Assembly: GCF_026151205.1 (NCBI RefSeq)
Contig: NC_087082.1
Location: forward strand, 18,197,401-18,261,400
Length of the DNA: 64,000 nucleotides
Direction of reading: 5' to 3'
Source: Bolinopsis microptera
Lineage: Eukaryota > Ctenophora > Tentaculata > Lobata > Bolinopsidae
The position numbers and the translations under genes are program-made. How positions within the stretch are numbered: position 1 is the first letter of the stretch; each line of letters opens with the position of its first letter. The notes under the pieces were generated by a model. The model worked only from the letters and a program-made list of their open reading frames with translations. It had not been told where the DNA came from and searched no databases. Below are positions 47,211 through 60,585 of the stretch, in pieces.

Positions 47211-47289
47211 GATGCTATGTCTTATCTCTTCGGAATGTGTGGGTATTATAATTATACCCACACATTCCGAAGAGATAAGACATAGCATC
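47211..47289. repeat. Perfect 36-bp hairpin with 7-nt loop
   Basis: Left arm 47211-47246 (GATGCTATGTCTTATC...) and right arm 47254-47289 are exact reverse complements; loop TATAATT. No mismatch was seen over 36 bp. Confidence 0.95.
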
Positions 47290-47784
47290 TAAAAAGTATG
47301 TCACTATCACCGACCAATGAACACACAACTTTCTTTACGTTTTAAAACTCCGTAGAAAATAGCTTACATCTCCTCAAATTAACCCTCATTTCTTTCAAGT
47401 TTTCCTCTCATCTCAGTCTTTTTTAAGAGGGGCGAGACCTAGATGGCCCACAAAAGAATAGCTCTGGGGTATGGCAACCCTGAAGAAGGAGTTAACTATG
47501 TGGAGATGATGGAGGTGAAATGGCAAGTAAAATGAGGTAGACGTTCTAGTGCCAAATGGATGATAACCAGATAACATGACTATATATTATAGACGTTTGA
47601 GGCGTTTATATAATACGCCTCAAACACGACAATTATTCCTTCCGTAATTATAAAATATAATAGTCCTGAGAAATAATTCGCACAAACTAACATTCCTAAT
47701 AACATGTTTGTCACAATATAACAATAGCTAGCTGACTGGGAACATGTGCCCATATTGTTTTCCAAACAATCGAGGAAACCAGCT
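47290..47784. other. Spacer
   Basis: No gene or repeat seen except a 12-bp inverted GAGGCGT near 47600-47625 (ACGTTTGAGGCG ... CGCCTCAAAC). Confidence 0.35.
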
Positions 47785-47990
47785 GCATAGTGCATAGTGC
47801 ATAGTGCATAGTGCATAGTGCATAGTGCATAGTGCATAGTGCATCTAGTGCATAGTGCATAGTGCATAGTGCATAGTGCATAGTGCATAGTGCATAGTGC
47901 ATAGTGCATAGTGCATAGTGCATAGTGCATAGTGCATAGTGCATAGTGCATAGTGCATAGTGCATAGTGCATAGTGCATAGTGCATAGTA
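47785..47990 (+). repeat. 7-bp tandem repeat (GCATAGT)n
   Basis: About 29 units with a single interruption at about 47843. No stops in some frames, so it gives spurious open frames. Confidence 0.95.
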
Positions 47991-48093
47991 GGCACAATAA
48001 GTATCATACATGAGACCTGAGAGTAAACGCATTGAAGCATCGAGCGGCTAATGATGGGACGAGAAAGAGTAGCAGTACAGCTGCTACACACTG

Positions 48094-48600
48094 TACAGTA
48101 GTGACTACAGAAGTGACTACAGTAGTGACTACAGTAGTGACTACAGTAGTGACTACAGTAGTGACTACAGTAGTGACTACAGTAGTGACTACAGTAGTGA
48201 CTACAGTAGTGACTACAGTAGTGACTACAGTAGTGACTACAGTAGTGACTACAGTAGTGACTACAGTAGTGACTACAGAAGCGACTACAGTAGTGACTAC
48301 AGTAGTGACTACAGAAGTGACTACGGTAGTGACTACAGTAGTGACTACAGAAGTGACTACAGTAGTGACTACAGAAGTGACTACAGAAGTGACTACAGTA
48401 GTGACTACAGTAGTGACTACAGTAGTGACTACAGAAGTGACTACAGTAGTGACTACAGAAGTGACTACAGAAGTGACTACAGTAGTGACTACAGAAGTGA
48501 ATACAGTAGTGACCACAGAAGTGACTACAGAAGTGACCACAGTAGTGACTACAGTAGTGACTACAGTAGTGACTACAGTAGTGACTACAGTAGTCACAGA
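48094..48600 (+). repeat. 12-bp tandem repeat (GTGACTACAGTA)n
   Basis: About 42 units with an A/T variant (AGAAGTGACTAC). Open in several frames on both strands because the unit is four codons long. Confidence 0.95.
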
Positions 48601-48643
48601 GGGAGCTGTGTACATGGAAACCCATCAGTTCGGGTTTTGTTAA

Positions 48644-50850
48644 TTTTCGACAACCTTTTGAATTTCTCCTTTTATAAGACTGAACTGTGATGACTCTACT
48701 ATACATATACTCTACACTATACATATACTCTACATGAAACCACTATATGTTACATCACTACATCTCTAGAGCTGGTTTACAGGAACTAATTTACCAGTAC
48801 AGGTGTCACCTTGTTACATCTCTCCATGTTTGCTGCCAGGTGTTGTCATGGTTACCAGGTCCTAACATACTATTCTTCCTAACTTACTGCCCTTGGTTTC
48901 TGTGAGCAGCACTAAATCTGTTATTCCTAATATTTCTCCAGACAAAGTCTAATACTTCTCTGATTACTAACTAGTAACTTCTAATACAAAGTCTAATACT
49001 TCTCTGGTTACTAATTAGTAACTTCTAATACAGACTAGTTAGAAATAAGATGATTTAACTGGTTTTTTTCTAAATAACAAGACACGTACTTTGTTCCATC
49101 TGCTACTTTCAATACCTTATCTAGAATTATATCCGAAAATTACTTATCAGTTATCACATCTTCAAGCTGCAGAAATCCAGGAACATAATTATTGATAAGG
49201 TCTGTAACTGAAAACTGAATTACAACCTGATGTACAGCTAAGTTAGCGTCCCTCCCAGCAGACATGCATTTAAAATAATTACAACAATACAAATCTATTA
49301 CATTAATCATTGAGCTGACTAAGCTATGTAATCAGGGCGACAAGCTTGAAACTGGCTGGAGTGGAGGGGGTTCGTTTTAGCAGCTTCATTTGTTAATGCT
49401 CTAAGGAATCGTACAAGTTCATTTTATCTAGTTCATTATATCTAGTTCACATCCCACTACCGTAACATAATACACTGGTAACTGGTTTGAGTCAGTTCCT
49501 TATCTTTTGTTCTTTTGTAAGCAGCCATTTTTTCTTGCGTACCAGTTAAAAATGGAAGGCACGCAGAATAAAGACACAGTCTTCTAGATTCAAATTGTAG
49601 ATAAGTAATTGTTGTAGCTTTGTAGATAAGGATTTCTTATTACATAAAGTTGGGGAATCCTCGCCATTTTCCTGGTATTTGGCAGCCACTAACTGGGATT
49701 TCTCAGTTAGAAACACAGTACTTCAGGATTAAAGGACTGTCACTAGAAACTGTTGGAAAAATATTCTTGGCGATGACTTGCTTAATCTGGAGTTTTATTA
49801 TAATAATTATTTATAATAAGGAGTAAACTTGAGTTGTCTGACTTTGGATCAGGCGAGGTGAGGTATCACAGATCCACGTGCTAAAGTATGTTACAGTATG
49901 CCCGGCCCCATCATAACGGTATGACTATATAAAATATATATTACATAAATATTTATATAATATCCAAGGTTATATTCAATATTCACTCCATATTTATAGT
50001 AAAGTGAAAATAAATCCCCTAATGTTTACGAATGAAGCAGACGAGCTCTAACTAGGAAGCACAAACCCCGTCATATTTAATAGTATTATTTATACGGATC
50101 TACACGAATAACACACTCAGTTTGCAGGTAGTATCACAAAGGTCATTGCTCTGTGACGGTGATCAGTGACGGTCTTCCTGCTGAGTGACCTGTACAATGA
50201 CCTGCAGACTGATGGTTGCATGCGTTGAGAAAAGTTGAGTGTGCAGACAACATAACATTTTGTGTAGATATAATTCGGATCAGTTTGTTCACAAAAATGT
50301 GGACGTGTGCAGTTAGAATTGCTCAAGCAACAAGGTTAGGTTATTGTTTTTCTACCAATGGATGGCTGAGATGTGTGCCTGGTGGGGCTTGAAATACCGC
50401 TGCTGAATACCACACATGATTTGTTTTTGTCAAATACCAGGATTAACCAGGAATATTTGTATACTCTTTACAGCTTATATAAAATATGAGATTATAAATA
50501 TAAAATACCGCAAATCCTGCTTGAGCAATATCATTGAATTTGAATACTTAGTCACCACATTCTACATGGCTCTATAAATTATTCATGGCCTTTAATCTAA
50601 TAACAACAATATTACATTGTTACAGCCATCTCAACTTTCTCTTATACTCTTATATTATACTCTCTTTGAAGATGCTTTTCCTCAGAAAATAGTGCCTATT
50701 TAATATCCATAATTCATGGTTGGGTGGACAGACAAGTCGCGCCACTCATTTTATACTTTTATAGAACTAAAAGTAAACATAATTCCATACGACCGTACAA
50801 TTCGATTAAATCTTCCAATATCATTACTGCAGCCTAAACAAATTCGTCAG
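48644..50850. other. Non-coding region
   Basis: AT-rich. A short direct repeat occurs at 48938-49035 (AAGTCTAATACTTCTCTG-TTACTAA twice). No gene recognised. Confidence 0.45.
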
Positions 50851-50851
50851 T

Positions 50852-51245
50852 CACCTAATCCTTATCTGCTTAACTCCATATACCGTAGTATCGATACAGT
50901 TCAGACATAAAAAGAGGGAGTGGCACCCCACACCTAATCCTTCTCTGCCTAACTCCATATACCGTAGTATCGATACAGTTCAGACATAAAAAGAGGGAGT
51001 GGCACCCCACACCTAATCCTTCTCTGCCTAACTCCATATACCGTAGTATCGATACAGTTCAGACATAAAAAGAGGGAGTGGCACCCCACACCTAATCCTT
51101 CTCTGCCTAACTCCATATACCGTAGTATCGATACAGTTCAGACATAAAAAGAGGGAGTGGCACCCCACACCTAATCCTTCTCTGCCTAACTCCATATACC
51201 GTAGTATCGATACAGTTCAGACATAAAAAGAGGGAGTGGCACCCC
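50852..51245 (+). repeat. 79-bp tandem repeat
   Basis: Five units beginning CACCTAATCCTTCTCTGCC and containing ACCGTAGTATCGATACAG. The first is diverged; the others are nearly identical. Confidence 0.95.
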
Positions 51246-51350
51246 ACACCCACTTTTGTAGAGTGGCACCCCACACCCACTGTAACGGAGTGGCAATTGG
51301 CATGCCACACCCACTGTAACGGAGTGGCAATTGGCATGCTACACCCACTC
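51246..51350 (+). repeat. Short tandem repeat next to the 79-bp array
   Basis: Units around GAGTGGCA...CACACCCACT(GTAACG), four copies, sharing the GAGTGGCACCCCACAC word with the 79-bp unit. Confidence 0.85.
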
Positions 51351-52580
51351 TAATCGACAACTTTCAGAATCTCAATTTAAAATTTGTGTAAAATTCTAAC
51401 ACGAATTGCGTGAGTTAAAGAGTTGCGTGTGTGCAGCCAGTTACTTCTGGACCACCCTGTATTAAATGGCCAAAATAGCAACAGAAGTTAGAACAAGACA
51501 ATTAGTATGACCACTTTCACTCACCTCAACTCTTAGTATCCAGGAATATTCAGCTGACACACACGAGAGACGAGAAAAGCTGGCAGAAAACAGGAGAAAA
51601 GTGAGAGGTAGTGGAACTGAGAGGAGGTGTAATCAAGCAGTTGGTCAAAACAACCACAGTGCGATCTGCGTCTTTTTAAACAATTCCTGCATCATAGCTC
51701 CAACTGGGAGTTATAAACAATCAGATAATGTCACTTTAATGAGCGTCACACGTTCTGTAATAGTGTTTCAGTACGCCAGGGAGAGGGATGCTCGTTTGTC
51801 TTATAATACCAGTTGTGTTTCTTAAAGGAAGTTACACACACACATCTTGTCTTAGTGCCGATAAGTTCCCTTATAAGTACAGGATAAGTTAATAGTTATC
51901 AGTGGTCAGTATTGTGGTATAATATCCATTTTCCTGCTGATTGCATGTACGGTAGGAGCATTTACCACTACTACACCGCTATTGTTTCACGTTACATGCA
52001 AATTATCACATGTATAATTTTACTTATTTTACTAAATTTCCGGAGTATTAACCACATATTTTCATAATACGTTCAGATCTTGTTAATTGACCAACTACAC
52101 CACATGTGGATAATCTATTTGCTGCACGCTTACACATTAATGAAATTTGATAAAGGCAACACACAAACGATGAGGTAATCACTGTCTGAATACGAATTAT
52201 TATCGTATAATGGTTTGATCTCAATGGTATTAAGATTTCATGTACTGATGAAGGTTGATGAATAGTATAACAATAGTTGGGGAGGACTACCTCCTAGTAG
52301 TAATAATAGAGGTTTACACCTTAGTTAACTTATATAATATCTGTCGGCTTCATTAAATAATACATGTATTCAAATTAATGGGGGTGGGATTCTAGCCACA
52401 GCCTTATTTCATGCCATGTTTAAGTAGCCGAAGAATCCAGGTCCAAGGACTCCAAGGAATCCAAGGTTGCAACTATGCATGCATATAATTCATCTGGTGG
52501 GTCAGCATGGTCTATTCTCATTAAGCTAACTGAATCAAGGCAGTAAGGTAGTACGTTTTCGTGAAAAGTCGGGGTGAGAT
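51351..52580. other. Non-coding region
   Basis: No gene recognised; a 74-codon open frame at 51601-51825 is unremarkable. Confidence 0.4.
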
Positions 52581-52612
52581 GTGCCGAGAGCGGGAATTGA
52601 ACCCACGACCTT
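52581..52612 (-). repeat. tRNA T-arm-like sequence, possible SINE
   Basis: On the - strand GTGGGTTCAATTCCCGC is a good T-arm/B-box (GGTTCAATTCC). No matching A-box or acceptor stem is found at tRNA spacing, so it is not an intact tRNA gene. It may be part of a tRNA-derived SINE. Confidence 0.35.
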
Positions 52613-53281
52613 CAAATTAAGTATTGTGACTATTTGATATCTTTTTGAGTCAAAGGCTGAGGCGAGGTTAAAAAGAGGAATGCTCGCCGACGCCTACATA
52701 AAGACTCTAAATATTTGTTAAATCATAATGTTTACTAAATCTAAGTGGTATTTTCAATACTTTCAGTAATTAGAATAACTGAAGTTCTCATCATCACAGC
52801 CCGCTAGTTTACTGCCTTTTAATATAGTAGATCGTTCAGATCAGACGGTTTTATACAAATATATTATTATATTAAAGTACTTATTTCATAATCTGATAAT
52901 GTTATAATTTGAGCTTATTTGGTTATGAACAAGACGTGTTAACGAGTTTTTAAAATTAAAAATTCCACAGCAAAGTAGGATCCAGGTGGTGTAATATGTT
53001 GATTAAAATTATCATAATCTGGATCACCTAATATCATATTTTGAACGATACCTTGGCCTGTAATTAGTAAATAAGGTATCACGTGACTGCTATTCCAGAT
53101 TGCCATTGTGTTCCGTTAGATGCACTCTACCATCCATAATTTATTAATAAAAAGATGTAAGCTAAATTATTGTGACAGCCTGCTTCACCGCAGACACAAT
53201 CTCATCGCCAGAACAAAAGGGCACGTGTGTTATAAGTAGTCTAGAACTGCAATAGGAAAACTACACAATGTGTATTCCTCA
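52613..53281. other. Non-coding region
   Basis: AT-rich; no gene or repeat recognised. Confidence 0.4.
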
Positions 53282-53289
53282 CAATATAT

Positions 53290-53438
53290 CAGGGACAAAA
53301 GGATTTCGCGGCATGTACGAAATCGCGAAATTTCCCATTCTCCGCGACAAATATTATGTATAGTTTAACGTATAGCCTGTTAAATTTCGCGGTACCGCGA
53401 TTTTTGGCCAAAATAATCGCGAAATCCTTTTGTCCATG
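53290..53438. mobile_element. 149-bp hAT-type MITE
   Basis: Ends CAGGGACAAAAGGATTTCGCG... and ...CGCGAAATCCTTTTGTCCATG are inverted, with one mismatch in the tip. Flanked by perfect 8-bp repeats CAATATAT (53282-53289 and 53439-53446). Same terminal sequence as 11388-11814. Confidence 0.9.
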
Positions 53439-53446
53439 CAATATAT

Positions 53447-54479
53447 AGTACTATGCTAGCACATTTCTAGGATTATGTCAACAAACATCCTGTCCTTAAT
53501 ACAGCTGCTACACAACACCTATCCCCGCTGGCGTACTTCTAACTGGTTACAGCACGTGGCGTCGATAAAGTCGCTAAAAGTGGTTCAGATATTCTTCATT
53601 TAAATCTAACATTGGGAACGTTTGACTTAAATTTTGAGGAACATCAACAACAGAGTTTTGAAGAAAAAAAAAATTGATTTAAACTAAAAAGAAGAAGAAT
53701 AATATGGTGGTATCATAAGAGAGAATAGTAGAATATATTTTATACTTTTCTAAGAGGTCTGTCACGTGACGGGAATTTCAGATGGAGTTAATTCCGACTG
53801 CATAGCAGTTGCACTGCTTCTTGCCACCGCTTCTTTCATTTCATTACAGTTCAGTGCAATTCGTAAGTGCAATGTTGATTGTTGATGCTCAAGAGCTAAA
53901 TTTGTCTGAATTTGTCAAAACCACAACGTGAAATGAACTCTGCTAAAAATAGGTGCATGCTATTCTTGAAGCATGTCCGGGACCGGCTGTGGGAAATAAT
54001 TTAGCAGGTAAGTTTAGAGATTTAAGTAATTGAACTGCTTCCGTTCGAGGGGGTCAGGGCTTATAAACAATTGAGATATACATTTTGCATCCGAATAACG
54101 TTTGCTTTCGAGTTTGCTTTATACAGATGTGCAAAATATGTACAGATAAATTATTTCACGTCCTGTAAATTCCTGTATTTAGGCAGTTGAGTAATGTTTG
54201 GTGAATTTGAATCTATTGATCGTAGGTCTTGGTAAATAGAAATATTACAAAATTATTTACTGGTTAATTTGGAAATTCGATCAAATACTTAGGCTAGACT
54301 TGAAACATTAGGTGAGAGGTGGGAACCAGATCTCCCTTCAACTCTCCTACATTCCAGATTCTATAAGTTAGCTACCTCAGATTTGCTATGTTTCTCCAAC
54401 ATCTCCATAGCAACCACCGAAGGACATTGGGAATGCTCTCTAGCATTGAAATTGACAGGGCATTGGGATAAGGTCATGT
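53447..54479. other. Non-coding region
   Basis: No gene recognised. Confidence 0.4.
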
Positions 54480-54738
54480 TGCGTGGTTACTAAGTCTGCG
54501 TTGACTGGTTACTAAGTCTGTGTTTACTGGTTACAAAGTTACTAAGTCTGTGTTGACTGGTTACTAAGTCTGTGTTGACTGGTTACTAAGTCTGTGTTGA
54601 CTGGTTACTAAGTCTGTGTTGACCGGTTACAAAGTCTGTGTTTACTGGTTACAAAGTCTGTGTTGACTGGTTACTAAGTCTGTGTTTACTGGTTACTAAG
54701 TCTGTGTTGACTGGTTACTAAGTCTGTGTTGCCTGGTT
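54480..54738 (+). repeat. 22-bp tandem repeat (GACTGGTTACTAAGTCTGTGTT)n
   Basis: About 11 to 12 units with a few substitutions (TTTACTGG and TACAAAGT variants) and one short deleted unit near 54533. Confidence 0.95.
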
Positions 54739-55962
54739 ACTGCAAATCTAACAGTGTGAAGCTTTCTGTCTGTTAAATAACAATATAATGTGACTACTTT
54801 TGGGTCCTGAGAGACCGATCTCATTTGGCACAAAACTGTTTAATTCTTTAATAGTACAGCAAGATCACGGTAAAGTTGATGATGGAGGGTTTGCCAGTTT
54901 GCCAGCCTCAGCATTTAAGTTCTGGATTTGACTATGTTATACTATGTGGCCTAACGTAACAAATCTGCAGCTCTGCAGTGATCTTATAGTATGATATTAT
55001 GTTGTAATATTATGGTACAATATTATTATTAGGTAATGTGGAATATAATATCATATTAATACGCACTAAATTTTATACTGCTGCCCGACGCTTTTACTAC
55101 ACTGAATCCTATTGTTCTTATTGCATATTATGTTTCTGAATTGTAAATAAGTCACACTTTTATACCGTCATCTTATCAGTATGAAAAAAGGAGTATAGTT
55201 AGCAATAAGACGGGTCAGTTTCACTGATATAATTAATTTAGAAGCTTCTCTTTATTTCACTGTGTCCAAAACATCTAGTTTTTAGAAAAAAAGAATGTAA
55301 TTTAAGTATGTGGAAGTTTAACTTCTATTCTCAGAGGTAATTTGATAAGTTTATCAGTCTAAAAACAAAGGAAGACTTCAATAAGTTTAGAGCAAGGTTT
55401 GATAAACAAAGGATATTATGTTAAAGTTAAAGAGAGGAGACAATGGAGTCCTCAACATGTATCGATATTATTTGTCACAGAATATTGTCCCATGTAACAT
55501 GTCTGTAACTCTAGTATTTGTCACAGAATATTGTCTGTTACTTTGATAGTAAGTTAACAGCAGATCAGGAGAAAACATACTGATATTCACATAGAGTGTA
55601 GTGTTTGTAGGTTTAGAACTATTATATCTAGGTAACTATTCACTATTAATGTTCAAATGTTACAGCAGAATATTTAAATATAGAACGGGATCCCGTTCGT
55701 GAGCTTACTTTCTCCTTTAAGGATCTCTTTCTCTTTCAAGAGATTATAATATTTACATAAAACGGGATCTCCGATTATTTACTCTTCCTTATCTTATTAT
55801 CCCTTTTGGACATTACTTTCTCTTTCAAGTATCTCTTTCTCTTCATGGCATCCTAGTAATACTATGGACAACTGATACCTTGATACCCACAACAACTGGC
55901 ATCCTTGGTGCGTATAAATAAACTGCACAGCAGCAATGTGTTATTAGCTGTATAATTTACCG
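54739..55962. other. Non-coding region
   Basis: A perfect 16-bp palindrome GAACGGGATCCCGTTC is at 55683-55698. TTTCTCTTTCAAG-type words recur at 55700-55850. No gene recognised. Confidence 0.45.
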
Positions 55963-58900
55963 ATGGTATTAGTGACTGTAGTGTTACACTGCGTGACAGG
56001 TGTGTTACACTTAGTGACTGTAGTGTTACACTGCGTGACAGGTGTGTTACACTGCGTGACAGGTGTGTTACACTGCGTGACAGGTGTGTTACACTTAGTG
56101 ACTGTAGTGTTACACTTAGTGACAGTAGTGTTACACTTAGTGACAGTAGTGTTACACAGCGTGACAGGTGTGTTACACTGCGTGACAGGTGTGTTACACT
56201 GCGTGACTATAGTGTTACACTGCGTGACAGGTGTGTTACACTGCGTGACTATAGTGTTACACTGCGTGACAGGTGTGTTACACTGCGTGACAGGTGTGTT
56301 ACACTGCGTGACAGGTGGGTTACACTTAGTGACTGTAGAGTTACACAGCGTGACTGTAGAGTTACACTGCGTGACAGGTGTGTTACACTGCGTGACAGGT
56401 GTGTTACACTTAGTGACTGTAGAGTTACACTGCGTGACAGGTGTATTACACTTAGTGACTGTAGAGTTACACTGCGTGACAGGTGTATTACACTTAGTGA
56501 CTGTAGTGTTACACTTAGTGACTGTAGTGTTACACTGCGTGACAGGTGTATTACACTTAGTGACTGTAGTGTTACACTGCGTGACAGGTGTATAACACTT
56601 AGTGACTGTAGTGTTACACTTAGTGACTATAGTGTTACACTGCGTGACAGGTGTGTTACACTGCGTGACAGGTGTGTTACACTTAGTGACTGTAGTGTTA
56701 CACTGCGTGACTGTAGAGTTACACAGCGTGACTGTAGAGTTACACTGCGTGACAGGTGTATAACACTTAGTGACTGTAGTGTTACACTTAGTGACTATAG
56801 TGTTACACTGCGTGACAGGTGTGTTACACTGCGTGACAGGTGTGTTACACTTAGTGACTTTAGAGTTACACTGCGTGACAGGTGTATTACACTTAGTGAC
56901 TGTAGAGTTACACTGCGTGACAGGTGTATTACACTTAGTGACTGTAGTGTTACACTTAGTGACTGTAGTGTTACACTGCGTGACAGGTGTATTACACTTA
57001 GTGACAGGTGTGTTACACTTAGTGACTGTAGAGTTACACTGCGTGACAGGTGTATTACACTTAGTGACTGTAGAGTTACACTGCGTGACAGGTGTATTAC
57101 ACTTAGTGACTGTAGTGTTACACTTAGTGACTGTAGTGTTACACTGCGTGACAGGTGTATTACACTTAGTGACTGTAGTGTTACACTGCGTGACAGGTGT
57201 ATAACACTTAGTGACTGTAGTGTTACACTTAGTGACTATAGTGTTACACTGCGTGACAGGTGTGTTACACTGCGTGACAGGTGTGTTACACTTAGTGACT
57301 GTAGTGTTACACTGATTGACTGTAGAGTTACACAGCGTGACTGTAGAGTTACACTGCGTGACAGGTGTGTTACACTGCGTGACAGGTGTGTTACACTTAG
57401 TGACTGTAGAGTTACACTGCGTGACAGGTGTATTACACTTAGTGACTGTAGAGTTACACTGCGTGACAGGTGTATTACACTTAGTGACTGTAGTGTTACA
57501 CTTAGTGACTGTAGTGTTACACTGCGTGACAGGTGTATTACACTTAGTGACTGTAGTGTTACACTGCGTGACAGGTGTATTACACTTAGTGACTGTAGTG
57601 TTACACTTAGTGACTATAGTGTTACACTGCGTGACAGGTGTGTTACACTGCGTGACAGGTGTGTTACACTTAGTGACTGTAGTGTTACACTGCGTGACTG
57701 TAGTGTTACACTGCGTGACAGGTGTGTTACACTGCGTGACAGGTGTGTTACACTGCGTGACTGTAGTGTTACACAGCGTGACAGGTGTGTTACACTTAGT
57801 GACTGTAGTGTTACACTTAGTGACTGTAGTGTTACACTGCGTGACAGGTGTGTTACACTGCGTGACAGGTGTGTTACACTGCGTGACTGTAGTGTTACAC
57901 TGCGTGACAGGTGTGTTACACTGCGTGACTGTAGTGTTACACAGCGTGACAGGTGTGTTACACTTAGTGACTGTAGTGTTACACAGCGTGACAGGTGTGT
58001 TACACTTAGTGACTGTAGTGTTACACTTAGTGACTGTAGTGTTACACTGCGTGACTGTAGTGTTACACTGCGTGACTGTAGTGTTACACTCAGTGACTGT
58101 AGTGTTACACTGCGTGACAGGTGTATTACACTTAGTGACTGTAGAGTTACACTGCGTGACAGGTGTGTTACACTGCGTGACAGGTGTGTTACACTGCGTG
58201 ACTATAGTGTTACACTGCGTGACAGGTGTGTTACACTTAGTGACTGTAGTGTTACACTTAGTGACTGTAGTGTTACACTTAGTGACTGTAGTGTTACACT
58301 GCGTGACAGGTGTATTACACTTAGTGACTGTAGTGTTACACAGCGTGACAGGTGTGTTACACTGCGTGACAGGTGTGTTACACTTAGTGACTGTAGTGTT
58401 ACACTTAGTGACTGTAGTGTTACACTTAGTGACTATAGTGTTACACTTAGTGACTGTAGTGTTACACTGCGTGACAGGTGTGTTACACAGCGTGACAGGT
58501 GTGTTACACTTAGTGACTGTAGTGTTACACTGCGTGACAGGTGTGTTACACTAAGTGACAGGTGTGTTACACTAAGTGACTGTAGTGTTACACTGCGTGA
58601 CAGGTGTGTTACACAGCGTGACAGGTGTGTTACACTTAGTGACTGTAGTGTTACACTTAGTGACTATAGTGTTACACTTAGTGACTGTAGTGTTACACTG
58701 CGTGACAGGTGTGTTACACAGCGTGACAGGTGTGTTACACTGCGTGACTGTAGTGTTACACTGCGTGACAGGTGGGTTACACTTAGTGACTGTAGTGTTA
58801 CACTGCGTGACAGGTGTGTTACACTGCGTGACAGGTGTGTTACACTGCGTGACAGGTGTGTTACACTTAGTGACTGTAGTGTTACACTTAGTGACTGTAG

Positions 58901-60585
58901 TGTTACACAGCGTGACAGGTGTGTTACACTTAGTGACTGTAGTGTTACACTTAGTGACTGTAGTGTTACACTTAGTGACTGTAGTGTTACACAGCGTGAC
59001 AGGTGTGTTACACTGCGTGACTGTAGTGTTACACTGCGTGACAGGTGTGTTACACTTAGTGACTGTAGTGTTACACTGCGTGACAGGTGTGTTACACTGC
59101 GTGACAGGTGTATTACACTGCGTGACAGGTGTGTTACACTGCGTGACAGCAGTGTTACACTGCGTGACAGGTGTGTTACACTGCGTGACAGGTGTGTTAC
59201 ACTGCGTGACAGCAGTGTTACACTGCGTGACAGGTGTATTACACTGCGTGACAGGTGTGTTACACTGCGTGACAGCAGTGTTACACTGCGTGACAGGTGT
59301 ATTACACTGCGTGACAGGTGTGTTACACTGCGTGACAGCAGTGTTACACTGCGTGACTGTAGTGTTACACTGCGTGACAGGTGTGTTACACTGCGTGACA
59401 GGTGTGTTACACTGCGTGACAGGTGTGTTACACTGCGTGACAGGTGTATTACACTTAGTGACAGGTGTGTTACACTGCGTGACAGGTGTGTTACACTGCG
59501 TGACAGGTGTGTAACACTGCGTGACAGGTGTATTACACTTAGTGACTGTAGTGTTACACTGCGTGACAGGTGTGTTACACTTAGTGACTGTAGTGTTACA
59601 CTTAGTGACTGTAGTGTTACACTGCGTGACAGGTGTGTTACACTGCGTGACTATAGTGTTACACTGCGTGACAGGTGTGTTACACTGCGTGACAGGTGTG
59701 TTACACTGCGTGACAGGTGTGTTACACTTAGTGACTGTAGTGTTACACTTAGTGACTGTAGTGTTACACAGCGTGACAGGTGTGTTACACTTAGTCACTG
59801 TAGTGTTACACTTAGTGACTGTAGTGTTACACTTAGTGACTGTAGTGTTACACAGCGTGACAGGTGTGTTACACTGCGTGACTGTAGTGTTACACTGCGT
59901 GACAGGTGTGTTACACTTAGTGACTGTAGTGTTACACTGCGTGACAGGTGTGTTACACTGCGTGACAGGTGTATTACACTGCGTGACAGGTGTGTTACAC
60001 TGCGTGACAGCAGTGTTACACTGCGTGACAGGTGTGTTACACTGCGTGACAGGTGTGTTACACTGCGTGACAGCAGTGTTACACTGCGTGACAGGTGTAT
60101 TACACTGCGTGACAGGTGTGTTACACTGCGTGACAGCAGTGTTACACTGCGTGACAGGTGTATTACACTGCGTGACAGGTGTGTTACACTGCGTGACAGC
60201 AGTGTTACACTGCGTGACTGTAGTGTTACACTGCGTGACAGGTGTGTTACACTGCGTGACAGGTGTGTTACACTGCGTGACAGGTGTGTTACACTGCGTG
60301 ACAGGTGTATTACACTTAGTTACAGGTGTGTTACACTGCGTGACAGGTGTGTTACACTGCGTGACAGGTGTGTTACACTGCGTGACAGGTGTATTACACT
60401 TAGTGACTGTAGTGTTACACTGCGTGACAGGTGTGTTACACTTAGTGACTGTAGTGTTACACTTAGTGACTGTAGTGTTACACTGCGTGACAGGTGTGTT
60501 ACACTGCGTGACTATAGTGTTACACTGCGTGACAGGTGTGTTACACTGCGTGACAGGTGTGTTACACTGCGTGACAGGTGTGTTT
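55963..60585 (+). repeat. 21-bp satellite, about 220 units, with higher-order repeat
   Basis: The unit is GTGTTACACTGCGTGACAGGT with a few recurrent variants (...TTAGTGACTGTA, ...CAGCGTGACAGGT, GAGTTACAC). Segments 58861 and 59722 onward repeat the same unit order with an 861-bp (41-unit) period; earlier parts show 168-bp and 441-bp offsets. The unit is seven codons without a stop, which explains open frames of up to 412 codons on either strand. Confidence 0.97.

Noticed and set aside
47211-47289. MicroRNA precursor
   Set aside because: The stem is perfect, without the usual bulges, and there is no other support; kept only as a hairpin.
47580-48724. Open frames with MHYALCT or VTTVVTT/CSHYCSH repeats
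   Set aside because: Translations of the 7-bp and 12-bp tandem arrays.
52581-52612. Intact tRNA gene
   Set aside because: A good T-arm exists, but no A-box, anticodon arm or acceptor stem is found at the right spacing.
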